A stretch of 11,894 bases of DNA from Oscillospiraceae bacterium (GCA_015065205.1 SVQS01000046.1:1-11894), one strand, 5' to 3'; counted from the first letter of the stretch, positions 1 through 6,439 are shown. The notes: generated from the letters alone by a model not told the origin. Translations and numbers: made by a program.

Positions 1-26
1 CTATAAAGTCATCTGCATAAAAGCAA

Positions 27-52
27 AGAACCTCCGCATTTGCGGAGGTTCT
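27..52 (-). terminator. Hairpin terminator of the tRNA operon
   Basis: A 12-base inverted repeat (27-38 with 41-52) forms a GC-rich stem with a very short loop, extendable by AAGC/GCTT at 21-24 and 54-57. It lies directly beyond the CCA end of the last tRNA. On the minus strand it is followed by a T-rich stretch, as expected of an intrinsic terminator. The plus-strand side is also T-rich, so it could also stop an incoming gene from the left. Confidence 0.8.
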
Positions 53-60
53 CGCTTTTA

Positions 61-138
61 TGGGGTGAGATATGGGGCTCGAACCCACGACCTTCAGGGC
101 CACAACCTGACGCGCTAGCCAACTGCGCCAATCCCACC
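61..138 (-). tRNA. tRNA-His (anticodon GUG)
   Basis: Read on the minus strand, this folds as a full cloverleaf. The acceptor stem has 8 pairs (GGTGGGAT with ATCTCACC), including the extra G-1:C73 pair that identifies histidine tRNAs. The anticodon loop is TTGTGGC, with anticodon GTG between TCAGG and CCTGA arms. The T loop is TTCGAGC and the CCA end is encoded at 61-63. It is the last gene of a three-tRNA operon. Confidence 0.96.
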
Positions 139-150
139 ATATTTAATTTG

Positions 151-227
151 TGGCGTGCCTTGAGGGATTCGAACCCCCGACCTACTGCTTAGAAGGCAGT
201 TGCTCTATCCGGCTGAGCTAAAGGCAC
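151..227 (-). tRNA. tRNA-Arg (anticodon UCU)
   Basis: The minus strand gives a standard cloverleaf. The acceptor is GTGCCTT with AAGGCAC, the anticodon stem ACTGC/GCAGT holds the loop CTTCTAA (anticodon TCT, reading AGA/AGG), and the T loop is TTCGAAT. Discriminator G is followed by an encoded CCA. It is the middle gene of the operon, 12 bases from tRNA-His and 28 from tRNA-Gly. Confidence 0.96.
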
Positions 228-255
228 ATCACCGGTGCCTTATCGGTCACCTTTT

Positions 256-329
<74 letters not shown>

Positions 330-357
330 AAAAATGTGCTCTCACACGTACTTGAAT

Positions 358-386
358 ATTATATCACACACATCTCTTTTTGTCAA
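358..386 (-). promoter_or_regulatory. Consensus sigma-A promoter of the tRNA operon
   Basis: On the minus strand TTGACA (386-381) is followed by exactly 17 bases and then TATAAT (363-358), matching both hexamers perfectly. Transcription runs into tRNA-Gly. Such a perfect promoter fits the high, growth-linked expression of stable RNA genes. Confidence 0.9.
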
Positions 387-435
387 TACTTTTTTTGAAA
401 ATATTTTTGCAAAACTCCGAAACGGTACTTTTGCC

Positions 436-464
436 TTGACTTTCGCATTCCTTTATGATAAAAT
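436..464 (+). promoter_or_regulatory. Sigma-A promoter of the five-gene operon
   Basis: TTGACT (436-441), a 17-base spacer and TAAAAT (459-464) form a good sigma-A promoter pointing to the right. It is divergent from the tRNA promoter and sits about 60 bases before the first start codon. No other convincing promoter was seen before 3857, so this one probably serves all five genes. Confidence 0.75.
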
Positions 465-533
465 AAATACAGGAAATCAAAACGCAAAAGATAACAGCAA
501 TCTTATTTAGCTGTTGGGAGGAGCTTATGATTT

Positions 534-788
534 ATGAATTGGCCTGAATTTCTATTAGCAATTGGTTTAATCGTTCTTGTAACCATTTTGTATTTTATCC
601 TTCGCAAGTTTATTTCATGGGCGATAGAAGACGATAACAAGTTTCATAAAAAACGCGGTGGGGGACTATCTAAAGATACATTGAAGGTTAACAAACAAAT
701 TGCATGGGATAGATTAACATACGGTTATGTTGTGGTTTTGTTTGCGCTAATTGCCTATATCATAAAATTGATTTCAGATTCTTTATAA
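534..788 (+). CDS. Small two-helix membrane protein, unrecognised
   Basis: This is an 84-residue protein that I do not recognise. Hydrophobic stretches at about residues 5-24 and 64-81 should span the membrane. They are joined by a polar loop of about 40 residues rich in Lys and Arg (FHKKRGGG near 37-44), which by the positive-inside rule lies in the cytoplasm, so both ends would face out. It is the first gene behind the 436-464 promoter, 19 bases before the next gene. The start is unusual. The ribosome site GGGAGGAG (516-523) is better spaced for an ATG at 527, which opens only a six-codon frame. The ATG at 534 is the only in-frame start, because a stop lies just upstream. The sequence is AT-rich and it may be a recent or fast-evolving gene. 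Confidence 0.72.
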   Translation: MNWPEFLLAIGLIVLVTILYFILRKFISWAIEDDNKFHKKRGGGLSKDTLKVNKQIAWDRLTYGYVVVLFALIAYIIKLISDSL

Positions 789-807
789 ACGAAAAGGAGA
801 CCACATT

Positions 808-1542
808 ATGGAATACGCACAGCAAGTAATTGTTGATTTCCTAAAGGGAGATCTTGATATTGTGGAATTTCGCCGTTTATATGACGAAAAGCCCGAAATT
901 GATGCCTTTTTGCAAAAAATCATTGATGATATGAAAAAGGATTACAGCAGAAAGCCGATTCCTTATACTTGTTTGGTAGGGGGAGAGGAGCATAGCTTTT
1001 CTTCTGTTGTACCGTATTTGCTGGAGCCTCATAGAGATCCGGGGAGACTATATGGTCCTCCAAAATACGAATCGGTTCGTCAGCTGTTGACGTATCAATT
1101 TCGTATGGTTACTCATGATGTGGAAACAGCAAGTGGATCATCTGCTTTTTACAGTGAGGTTTACGAAATTTATACACAAATTGATCAATCCGTTCCGTTT
1201 TTCTATAAATACAGAGAAGCAAGCAGTTTTCCTATCGAAGTGATCCCCGAATATCTTGAAGGCGGCGAATCGGAAAAGTATATTCAAAAGCACATCATTC
1301 CGCTGTTCCCTGAAACTATGAAAAAGGGCGAGCGCAAAAAGGCGATCAAAGCCAAAATTAAGGAAGATTTCAAAAGCGAAAAAGGCTATCCTTGCTGGGC
1401 GCAAGCGTCCGAATGGCCGATGGATAAAGAGGGGAAGCCCTGCACCTACATTGGCAAAGGAAAAAGCGAAGGTGATCTTCGTCGTTTCCGCTTCCGCGAT
1501 GAAACAACAGGCGAAGAAGTTACTGTTGAACAATTTTATTGA
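808..1542 (+). CDS. Soluble protein with immunity-protein-like C-terminus, unrecognised
   Basis: This 244-residue protein has no signal peptide or membrane segment and is probably cytoplasmic. The N-terminal ~45 residues look helical (DFLKGDLDIVEFRRLYDEKPE...FLQKIID), and the middle is rich in aromatic residues. Residues 193-244 carry a GYPCWAQ..EWPMD..GKP..YIG pattern followed by a FRFRDETTGEE..TVEQFY ending. From memory, similar W-x-Q-x-x-E-W-P endings are common in small Gram-positive proteins annotated as immunity or SMI1/YwqG-like proteins of polymorphic toxin systems. That link is inference and no toxin gene lies next to it. The start is supported by AAAGGAGA 7 bases upstream. It is flanked by two small membrane proteins in the same operon, so it may work with them at the envelope. 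Confidence 0.75.
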   Translation: MEYAQQVIVDFLKGDLDIVEFRRLYDEKPEIDAFLQKIIDDMKKDYSRKPIPYTCLVGGEEHSFSSVVPYLLEPHRDPGRLYGPPKYESVRQLLTYQFRMVTHDVETASGSSAFYSEVYEIYTQIDQSVPFFYKYREASSFPIEVIPEYLEGGESEKYIQKHIIPLFPETMKKGERKKAIKAKIKEDFKSEKGYPCWAQASEWPMDKEGKPCTYIGKGKSEGDLRRFRFRDETTGEEVTVEQFY

Positions 1543-1581
1543 TATCCTCTTGAGCAACAAACACAGAAAGGTGGTGGCGGT

Positions 1582-2109
1582 ATGAGCGTTTACAACGGTA
1601 TTCCAATCAATGAGTCAAAGCTCGTGGCAAACTATGTTCTTTTTATTTTTCTGTTCTTATTAACCGTTGCCGCGGCTGTGTTTTTGATTCATTTGCAGTT
1701 GGAGGGGCGCGATACCAAGAGAATGGAAAGAATCAAAAAATTACGCGCGCAAGCTGCCACCGATGAAAAAGCTGCCAAGCGACTGGCAAAAGAAGAACGC
1801 AGCTTGAAAAAGCGTAGAAAGGAAAACAGGGCAGAGCGAATCAGAACTGCTTTTCTTTGGTGCTTGATCGTTTGTGCTGGTGTGCTTATTCTGGTGTTTG
1901 GAATCATTCAGCCGATGCAAGACCATTTTAAAAAGGATTACGTCGTATATACAGGAGAAATAGAAGTTTCCCCTTACATCAGAGATCCCTACATCACGCT
2001 GGAAGACGGTACCGTTGTGTATGGAGGAAGGTCACTCTCATCGGAAGATACCTACGCAACCATTGTGTATGCAAAACGAAGCCGTCGTTTACTTGGCGTT
2101 CAAAAATAA
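1582..2109 (+). CDS. Membrane protein with charged coiled-coil loop and external C-terminal domain
   Basis: This 175-residue protein is not recognised. Membrane helices are at about residues 17-37 and 88-110. Between them (about 40-87) lies a very basic, Ala/Lys/Glu/Arg-rich stretch likely to form a cytoplasmic coiled coil. The positive charge there puts the C-terminal ~60 residues outside the cell. That tail reads as a small beta domain (YVVYTGEIEV...YITLEDGTVVYGG...YATIVYAKRSRRLLG). AAGGTGG lies about 7 bases before the ATG. The gene is 39 bases after its upstream neighbour and 17 before the next, so it is co-transcribed. The fold of the tail recalls accessory or immunity proteins of exported toxins, but I cannot name a family. 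Confidence 0.75.
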   Translation: MSVYNGIPINESKLVANYVLFIFLFLLTVAAAVFLIHLQLEGRDTKRMERIKKLRAQAATDEKAAKRLAKEERSLKKRRKENRAERIRTAFLWCLIVCAGVLILVFGIIQPMQDHFKKDYVVYTGEIEVSPYIRDPYITLEDGTVVYGGRSLSSEDTYATIVYAKRSRRLLGVQK

Positions 2110-2126
2110 AAGGAGAATTTACGTAT

Positions 2127-2669
2127 ATGTCCGAATTTTTAGCATCCTTACATCCCATTGTCGTGTGCTTGATCGTATGCGCAGCAAAAATTATTGAAAT
2201 CACCATCCAATCTCTCAAAACCTGCATGATGGTCAAGGGGCAGAGGCTCAAGGCGGCTATGCTCGGCTTTGTGGAGTGTATGATTTGGGGACTTGTTATT
2301 TCCACCATCATCTCAACGCTTGGCGACAATCTGTTTCTGTTGCTATTCTACTGTGTTGGCTATGCAACGGGACTTTTTCTTGGTTCCACAATCGAGGGCA
2401 AAATTGCGTTGGGGACTTCCAATCTGCAGCTTATTGCCAATGATGAGAACACCAAGCTCATCATAGCTTATCTGCGCGAAAACAAGCGCGGCTACACTAT
2501 TTTCAGCGGTCGGGGCTCTACCGATCGAATGAACATGATCCTCATTGTTCTACCGCGTTGCGAGATGAAGCGTGTACTCAGAGAAATTCGCAAGCTGTGC
2601 AACAATCGCGTGTTTGTTGTGGCATCTGATGTCAGCAAATATGCAGGCGGATACGGACTGGTGAAGTAA
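2127..2669 (+). CDS. UPF0316 / DUF2179 membrane protein (YebE-like)
   Basis: This 180-residue protein fits the UPF0316 family. Three membrane helices at about residues 9-29, 44-64 and 67-89 are followed by a cytoplasmic alpha/beta domain (about 100-178) of the DUF2179 type. Family-like features are the TLxxxxMVKGxR-type segment (here IQSLKTCMMVKGQR, 27-40), the FVECMIW helix, and the GYATGLFLGSTIEGKIALG stretch joining the last helix to the soluble domain. The soluble part ends with FVVASDVSKYAGGYG, as in relatives. The biochemical role of this family is not established; DUF2179 domains also occur in YitT-type membrane proteins. The start follows AGGAG by 11 bases. The length is close to that of known members. 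It sits 24 bases before the alcohol dehydrogenase gene. Confidence 0.85.
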   Translation: MSEFLASLHPIVVCLIVCAAKIIEITIQSLKTCMMVKGQRLKAAMLGFVECMIWGLVISTIISTLGDNLFLLLFYCVGYATGLFLGSTIEGKIALGTSNLQLIANDENTKLIIAYLRENKRGYTIFSGRGSTDRMNMILIVLPRCEMKRVLREIRKLCNNRVFVVASDVSKYAGGYGLVK

Positions 2670-2693
2670 ACGAGAAGAAAAGGAGAAATACAA

Positions 2694-3857
2694 ATGAAAT
2701 ACGATTTTACATTCCACAACCCCACGCGCATCCATTTTGGTAAGGATGCAATGCAAAAGCTCCCCGAGGAGCTTGCCGCTTACGGCAAAAACGTGATGCT
2801 TTTGTACGGAAAGGGAGCAATCAAACGGATAGGACTCTACGACGAGGTCGTGAATATTCTCAACGCGTGCAACAAAAATATTATTGAGTGTGGCGGTATC
2901 AAGCCCAATCCCTCTTATTCTCAGGTTCTTGAGGGCGCACGTCTTGTGCGTGAGAACAACGTTGATCTGATTCTCGCTGTAGGCGGTGGATCGGTTGTTG
3001 ACTGTGCAAAGGCAATTTCTGTGTCTGCATACACCGAGGGCGACCCGTGGCAAAAATATTGGGTGGATTTTGCTCCCTTGGATAGCCGCGTTGTTCCGGT
3101 GGCTTCGATCTTGACGATGGTTGGGACAGGTTCCGAAATGAACGGTGGCTCGGTGATTACCAATGAAGATGTGATGATCAAAGAGGGAAGAGTGTTCCCG
3201 CCAGAAGTATATCCCAAGTTTTCCATTCTCAATCCCGAGTTTACCTATAGTGTTCCGCATATTCAAATGGTCAGCGGCATTTTTGATATTATCTCTCACC
3301 TGTGCGAGCAGTACTTCTCGGGAGACGATGACAATGTCAGTGATTATCTGATCGAGGCACTTTTGCGCTCTGTTATCCACAACGCGAAAATTGCGAACAA
3401 AGATCCCCAAAATTATGAGGCGCGAAGCAACATTATGTGGGGCTCCACCGTAGCGCTCAATCGCATTGCGGGACTTTCCAAAACACAGGATTGGGAGGTG
3501 CACGGCATCGAGCATCAGTTGGGGGCTTACACCGATTGCCCGCACGGTCTTGGATTGGCAGTCATTTCTCTGCCGTACTACCGCTACGTTTACCGCTACG
3601 GATTGCACCAGTTTGTACGTTTTGCAAAGAACGTTTGGGACGTTGATGCAACGGGCAAGAGTGACGAAGAGGTGGCTCTTGCGGGTATTGACGCGATGGA
3701 AGCCTTTATGGAAGAGATGGGTATGCCCAAGACCTTGCGTGAGCTTGGTGCTACCGAGGAGATGCTCCCCTTGATTGCCAATTCGGTTGAAGAGGGTGGA
3801 GGATACCACACGGTCGCTCATGCAGAAATTTTGGAAATTCTCAAGGCTTGCTTCTGA
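2694..3857 (+). CDS. Iron-containing alcohol dehydrogenase (BdhA/YqhD-like)
   Basis: This 387-residue cytoplasmic enzyme of the group III alcohol dehydrogenases would interconvert aldehydes and alcohols with NAD(P)H. The N-terminal Rossmann-like domain begins with the YDFTFHNPTRIHFG strand typical of the butanol dehydrogenase/YqhD branch. GGGS at 97-100 is the nucleotide-binding loop and SILTMVGTGSEMN (138-150) follows. All four metal ligands of YqhD can be placed by spacing: Asp198, His202 (DIISH), His270 and His284 (H-x13-H), so the protein looks intact and active. The true substrate cannot be told; butyraldehyde or other fermentation aldehydes are typical. It is last in the operon, has a strong AAAAGGAGAA ribosome site, and is followed by a terminator. 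A link to the membrane proteins upstream is unexplained. Confidence 0.95.
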   Translation: MKYDFTFHNPTRIHFGKDAMQKLPEELAAYGKNVMLLYGKGAIKRIGLYDEVVNILNACNKNIIECGGIKPNPSYSQVLEGARLVRENNVDLILAVGGGSVVDCAKAISVSAYTEGDPWQKYWVDFAPLDSRVVPVASILTMVGTGSEMNGGSVITNEDVMIKEGRVFPPEVYPKFSILNPEFTYSVPHIQMVSGIFDIISHLCEQYFSGDDDNVSDYLIEALLRSVIHNAKIANKDPQNYEARSNIMWGSTVALNRIAGLSKTQDWEVHGIEHQLGAYTDCPHGLGLAVISLPYYRYVYRYGLHQFVRFAKNVWDVDATGKSDEEVALAGIDAMEAFMEEMGMPKTLRELGATEEMLPLIANSVEEGGGYHTVAHAEILEILKACF

Positions 3858-3874
3858 TCGTTAAATCAATAAAA

Positions 3875-3910
3875 AATCTGCCGTCTCGGAGTGATGCGAG
3901 GCGGCAGATT
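3875..3910. terminator. Bidirectional terminator between convergent genes
   Basis: A 14-base stem (3875-3888 with 3897-3910, one G-T pair) closes an 8-base loop. It is preceded by an A-run (a U-run for minus-strand transcripts) and followed by CCTGTTTATTATT. It lies between the stop codons of the alcohol dehydrogenase (plus) and the acyltransferase (minus), so it can end both transcripts. Confidence 0.88.
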
Positions 3911-3921
3911 CCTGTTTATTA

Positions 3922-5058
3922 TTATGTAAGGTCTTTTATAAAGCAACGGCGACGTTTGTGCTGTTCCTTATCAAAGAATTTCCACTGTGCCTGAATTTTT
4001 GTGTTCGTCTCAAGTTGAGGACCTGTTTCGGCATAAAGAATGTGGTTCTTTGCCGTGGAGTTGACAAAGTGGTTAAAGATGGTTGCAATGAGGAGACTGC
4101 CTTGCAGCTCGGGCTTGATGGCAATCAGGAGAAGGTCAACTGTGTCGTTATGATTCATTGCGTAAAGAACGGGGGCCCATCCCCAAGGGAAGAGTTTTCC
4201 GTGGCATTTGGTCAGAGCGGTTGCCAAAGAGGGAACCGTCACGCCAAAGGCGACCATTTGGTCGTTCTCATCTACCACAAAGCAAGCGTAGTCGGGGTTG
4301 ACGAGTGGAATGAATTTATTGGCATATTTTTCAATTTGGCGTTCGGAAAGCTCAACTGTGCCGTAAAGGGGAGCGTATGCCTCGTTAACAAGCTGGAACA
4401 CTTGTTTCACATAGGGCTTATAGTCGCGGCGATGCTTGAGCGATGCCACGTGATATTTGCCTTGGCGCTCGTTGCGAGCGGCTACACGGGCAATCATTTG
4501 CCCCTCACGCGAGTCAGGCGAGGGAACGTTGATGCGGAATTCGATCCAGTCGGTGGATTTGCCGTAACCGAGGCGTTCAAGATGCTCTTTGTAGTAGGGA
4601 GCATTGTAATAGGTAATGAACATACTTTGACGGTCAAAGCCTTCAATCAGCATCCCCTCACGGTCAAGATCGCAAAAGCCCAAGGGACCGTGAACCTGCT
4701 CGCAGCCTTTTTCGCGTGCCCAAGCTTCCACTGTATCAAACAGTGCTTTGGAAACGCGAGCATCATCGATGAAGTCCACTTGTGAGAAGCGCATTTGATT
4801 TTGTCCCCACTTTTCGTTGGCGCGGTGACTCAGAATCGCACCGATGCGGCCTACGATTTTGCCGTCCTCATAAGCCAAAAAGCATTTTGCTTCACAGTAT
4901 TCAAATGCGGGGTTTTTGGAAGGATTCCAATCGTCTACGTCATCGTCAAAAAAGCCGGGAACATAGTTCGGCTCGTTTTTATAGAGTTGATTGGGAAAAT
5001 TGACAAAGAGACGTCTGTCGCGCTCGGTCGTTATTTCCTTAATAATGATGTTACCCAT
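3922..5058 (-). CDS. GNAT-fold acyltransferase, YghO / bCerS-like
   Basis: This 378-residue cytoplasmic protein resembles E. coli YghO and the group that includes the Caulobacter bacterial ceramide synthase, which moves acyl groups from acyl-CoA to an amine. Visible family features are the N-terminal FPNQLYKNEPNYVP (21-34), the central GNAT strand GKIVGRIGAI (66-75), the FSQVDFIDD segment (91-99), the HGPLGFCDLDREG loop (123-135) followed by EGFD, and YNAPYYKEHLERLGY (151-165). A second GNAT-like half ends in an LLLIAIKPELQGS segment and a basic tail. No membrane segment is seen. The start is supported by AAAGGGA 7 bases upstream and a consensus promoter. The gene stands alone. The acceptor is unknown and the sphingolipid link is only by family; ordinary N-acetylation is the alternative. 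Confidence 0.85.
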   Translation of the reverse strand: MGNIIIKEITTERDRRLFVNFPNQLYKNEPNYVPGFFDDDVDDWNPSKNPAFEYCEAKCFLAYEDGKIVGRIGAILSHRANEKWGQNQMRFSQVDFIDDARVSKALFDTVEAWAREKGCEQVHGPLGFCDLDREGMLIEGFDRQSMFITYYNAPYYKEHLERLGYGKSTDWIEFRINVPSPDSREGQMIARVAARNERQGKYHVASLKHRRDYKPYVKQVFQLVNEAYAPLYGTVELSERQIEKYANKFIPLVNPDYACFVVDENDQMVAFGVTVPSLATALTKCHGKLFPWGWAPVLYAMNHNDTVDLLLIAIKPELQGSLLIATIFNHFVNSTAKNHILYAETGPQLETNTKIQAQWKFFDKEQHKRRRCFIKDLT

Positions 5059-5090
5059 AAATAGTCCCTTTCAGAGTGCTGTGTTCCTTT

Positions 5091-5119
5091 ATTATACAAA
5101 AAAAGTCGAAATTTGTCAA
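5091..5119 (-). promoter_or_regulatory. Consensus sigma-A promoter of the acyltransferase gene
   Basis: On the minus strand TTGACA (5119-5114), 17 bases, then TATAAT (5096-5091) form a perfect promoter 33 bases before the ATG. The spacer contains GTCGAAATTT (5105-5114 on the plus strand, running into the -35 box), a 10-mer repeated near the divergent araC-type promoter, so a repressor bound there could block it. Confidence 0.88.
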
Positions 5120-5121
5120 TC

Positions 5122-5142
5122 ATTTGGGCATAATTTGGGCAT
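5122..5142. repeat. Tandem direct repeat ATTTGGGCAT, 11-base period
   Basis: ATTTGGGCAT occurs at 5122-5131 and again at 5133-5142, one base apart. The 11-base period places both copies on nearly the same face of the helix. It lies just upstream of the -35 box of the leftward acyltransferase promoter, a position suited to an activator site. Regulator unknown. Confidence 0.5.
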
Positions 5143-5215
5143 TTTATGTCAAATGCACAAAAAGAATGATTTTATTCATTTAAAGCAGCACGCATTTTGC
5201 ATTTTTTTATATTGT

Positions 5216-5274
5216 TTTTGTCAAAATTTATCTGTGCATAAAAAAGAAACATCTTGCGTTAAATTTCGACAAAA
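5216..5274. repeat. Imperfect inverted repeat in the divergent control region
   Basis: The 15-mer TTTTGTCAAAATTTA (5216-5230) matches the reverse complement of 5260-5274 at 14 of 15 positions, with centres 44 bases apart. A third related 10-mer GTCGAAATTT is at 5105-5114. The right copy ends 6 bases before the -35 box of the AraC-type regulator gene and the third copy overlaps the divergent promoter. This is a plausible operator set, perhaps for autoregulation. Confidence 0.5.
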
Positions 5275-5280
5275 GACCTC

Positions 5281-5309
5281 TTGAAATCAATGCCGTGGTT
5301 TGCTATAAT
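5281..5309 (+). promoter_or_regulatory. Sigma-A promoter (extended -10) of the AraC-type regulator
   Basis: TTGAAA (5281-5286), a 17-base spacer and TATAAT (5304-5309) preceded by TGC give a strong extended -10 promoter 35 bases before the ATG at 5344. The TTG of the -35 box is in frame with the coding region and can be mistaken for a start codon. Confidence 0.87.
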
Positions 5310-5343
5310 AAAAGTGTCTTACACATTGCAAAAGGAGGTTTCT

Positions 5344-6267
5344 ATGTTAGCCCAAACCGACGATTATAAGCAACGCTACGTTGGAAAATACTTGCCCGTA
5401 AAATGTATAGAAAACGATCCGCTTGACGATCTTGATATAAAAAATAATTGCTTTGCACTGCTGATCATTCACGAGGGTAGTGTGAGCCTGCAGGTGGGGG
5501 AGCGCATTTTAAATGCTATGTCTCCGTGCCTGATTTGCTTGGATGAGACCAAAGAGGTAAAGCTGCGCCGCAAGCGTCACCTGGTGTGCGATTCCATTTA
5601 TTTTCACCCTACCTTTTTGAACATCAATATGACCTTTGATCGCGTGCATTCTCCCAATTATGAGGCACTTGCAAACATTCACGATCTCTTCCTGCTCAGC
5701 CCCTTTACCGGCGGTCGCAGACCGATTTTGCCAATGCTTGACGAAAATCAGACCACAATGCGTTTTTTGTTCTCCAAAATAATGACCGAGCTGAACGAGC
5801 AACCCGATTGGTATTATCCCTGCCGCAGCCGCTCCTATTTCATTGAAATTATGATCCTGCTTGAACGCATTTACGATTTTGTCGGCGGACGTTACGTTGA
5901 GGTGACCGAAAAGGCCGAAGAATTTGAAAACCCCAACCTGCAAAAGGCGGTGGCATTTATTGAGGCGCACCACTCCGAGAACATTACCCTGCAGGATATT
6001 GTAAAAGCTTGCTCGGTCAATCACTCTACAATGACAAAGCTGTTCAAAGAGGAGTTTGGACTCACACCAATCGCCTATTTGTGGGACTATCGCATCACCG
6101 TTTCCAAAAAGCTTTTGGAGTTTACCAATCTACCCGTTAAGGAGATCGCCACTCGTTGCGGCTTTAAAACGGTTCAACACTTCAGCCGTAAATTCGAGGA
6201 GCAGATGGGAATCTCACCCGCTGTTTTCCGCACGCAGGCACTGGCACGCCGCAGGGCGAGCTTTTAA
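5344..6267 (+). CDS. AraC-family transcriptional regulator
   Basis: This is a 307-residue DNA-binding regulator. The N-terminal ~190 residues include a beta-rich cupin-like sensing part (FALLIIHEGSVSLQVGERI near 37-55) followed by helices. The C-terminal AraC/XylS domain (about 199-296) has two helix-turn-helix units: ITLQDIVKACSVNHSTMTKLF (214-234) and PVKEIATRCGFKTVQHFSRKF (264-284), closing with the family's GISPAVFR. The ATG at 5344 was chosen because AAAGGAGGT lies 4 bases upstream and the promoter covers the region before it; a TTG at 5281 falls in the -35 box. It lies upstream of the glycyl radical enzyme operon on the same strand, separated by a terminator and a new promoter, which suggests it senses the substrate and activates that operon. 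The ligand is unknown. Confidence 0.93.
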   Translation: MLAQTDDYKQRYVGKYLPVKCIENDPLDDLDIKNNCFALLIIHEGSVSLQVGERILNAMSPCLICLDETKEVKLRRKRHLVCDSIYFHPTFLNINMTFDRVHSPNYEALANIHDLFLLSPFTGGRRPILPMLDENQTTMRFLFSKIMTELNEQPDWYYPCRSRSYFIEIMILLERIYDFVGGRYVEVTEKAEEFENPNLQKAVAFIEAHHSENITLQDIVKACSVNHSTMTKLFKEEFGLTPIAYLWDYRITVSKKLLEFTNLPVKEIATRCGFKTVQHFSRKFEEQMGISPAVFRTQALARRRASF

Positions 6268-6305
6268 TGCCTTGTGTAACTTATAATTAGGATAAACCAC
6301 AAGCA

Positions 6306-6330
6306 CCCCAACGCATTTTATGCGTTGGGG
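6306..6330 (+). terminator. Terminator after the AraC-type regulator gene
   Basis: An 11-base stem (CCCCAACGCAT with ATGCGTTGGGG) with a TTT loop lies 38 bases after the stop codon. The following CATCTTTATAT is only a weak T-tract, so some read-through into the glycyl radical enzyme operon is possible. Confidence 0.75.
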
Positions 6331-6370
6331 CATCTTTATATGATTGCTCGTCCCAATTTTGGCTTGGCAC

Positions 6371-6400
6371 TTGACAGAGAAAGGACATTTGTATTATAAT
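6371..6400 (+). promoter_or_regulatory. Sigma-A promoter of the glycyl radical enzyme operon
   Basis: TTGACA (6371-6376), an 18-base spacer and TATAAT (6395-6400) lie 39 bases before the ATG. A second overlapping TATAAT is at 6400-6405. Two bases upstream of the -35 box is a tandem TTGGC-TTGGC (6359-6368), overlapping CCAATTTTGG (6353-6362). This is a position where AraC-type activators commonly bind. Confidence 0.8.
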
Positions 6401-6439
6401 ATAATTAAGATACACCCCTTGATAGGGAAGGAGATCTCT

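Noticed and set aside
2550..3821. 423-codon open frame on the minus strand opposite the alcohol dehydrogenase
   Set aside because: It is antisense to a clearly conserved enzyme with all its motifs. Its translation shows no recognisable domain, and there is no ribosome site or promoter for it. It is a by-product of codon bias.
3958..4785. 275-codon plus-strand frame opposite the acyltransferase
   Set aside because: The minus-strand frame has family motifs, a ribosome site and a consensus promoter. The plus-strand frame begins beyond the shared terminator and has none of these.
5281..5343. Upstream TTG start that would lengthen the AraC-type regulator by 21 residues
   Set aside because: The TTG is the first part of the -35 box TTGAAA, the -10 box is inside the extension, and AAAGGAGGT sits just before the ATG at 5344.
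6344..6439. Upstream TTG start that would lengthen the glycyl radical enzyme by 32 residues
   Set aside because: The added stretch contains the operon promoter, and the ATG at 6440 has an ideal AAGGAG site.
6268..6439. Riboswitch or structured leader before the glycyl radical enzyme
   Set aside because: The only strong structure is the terminator hairpin at 6306-6330, which lies upstream of the promoter. The transcribed leader is too short for a known riboswitch.
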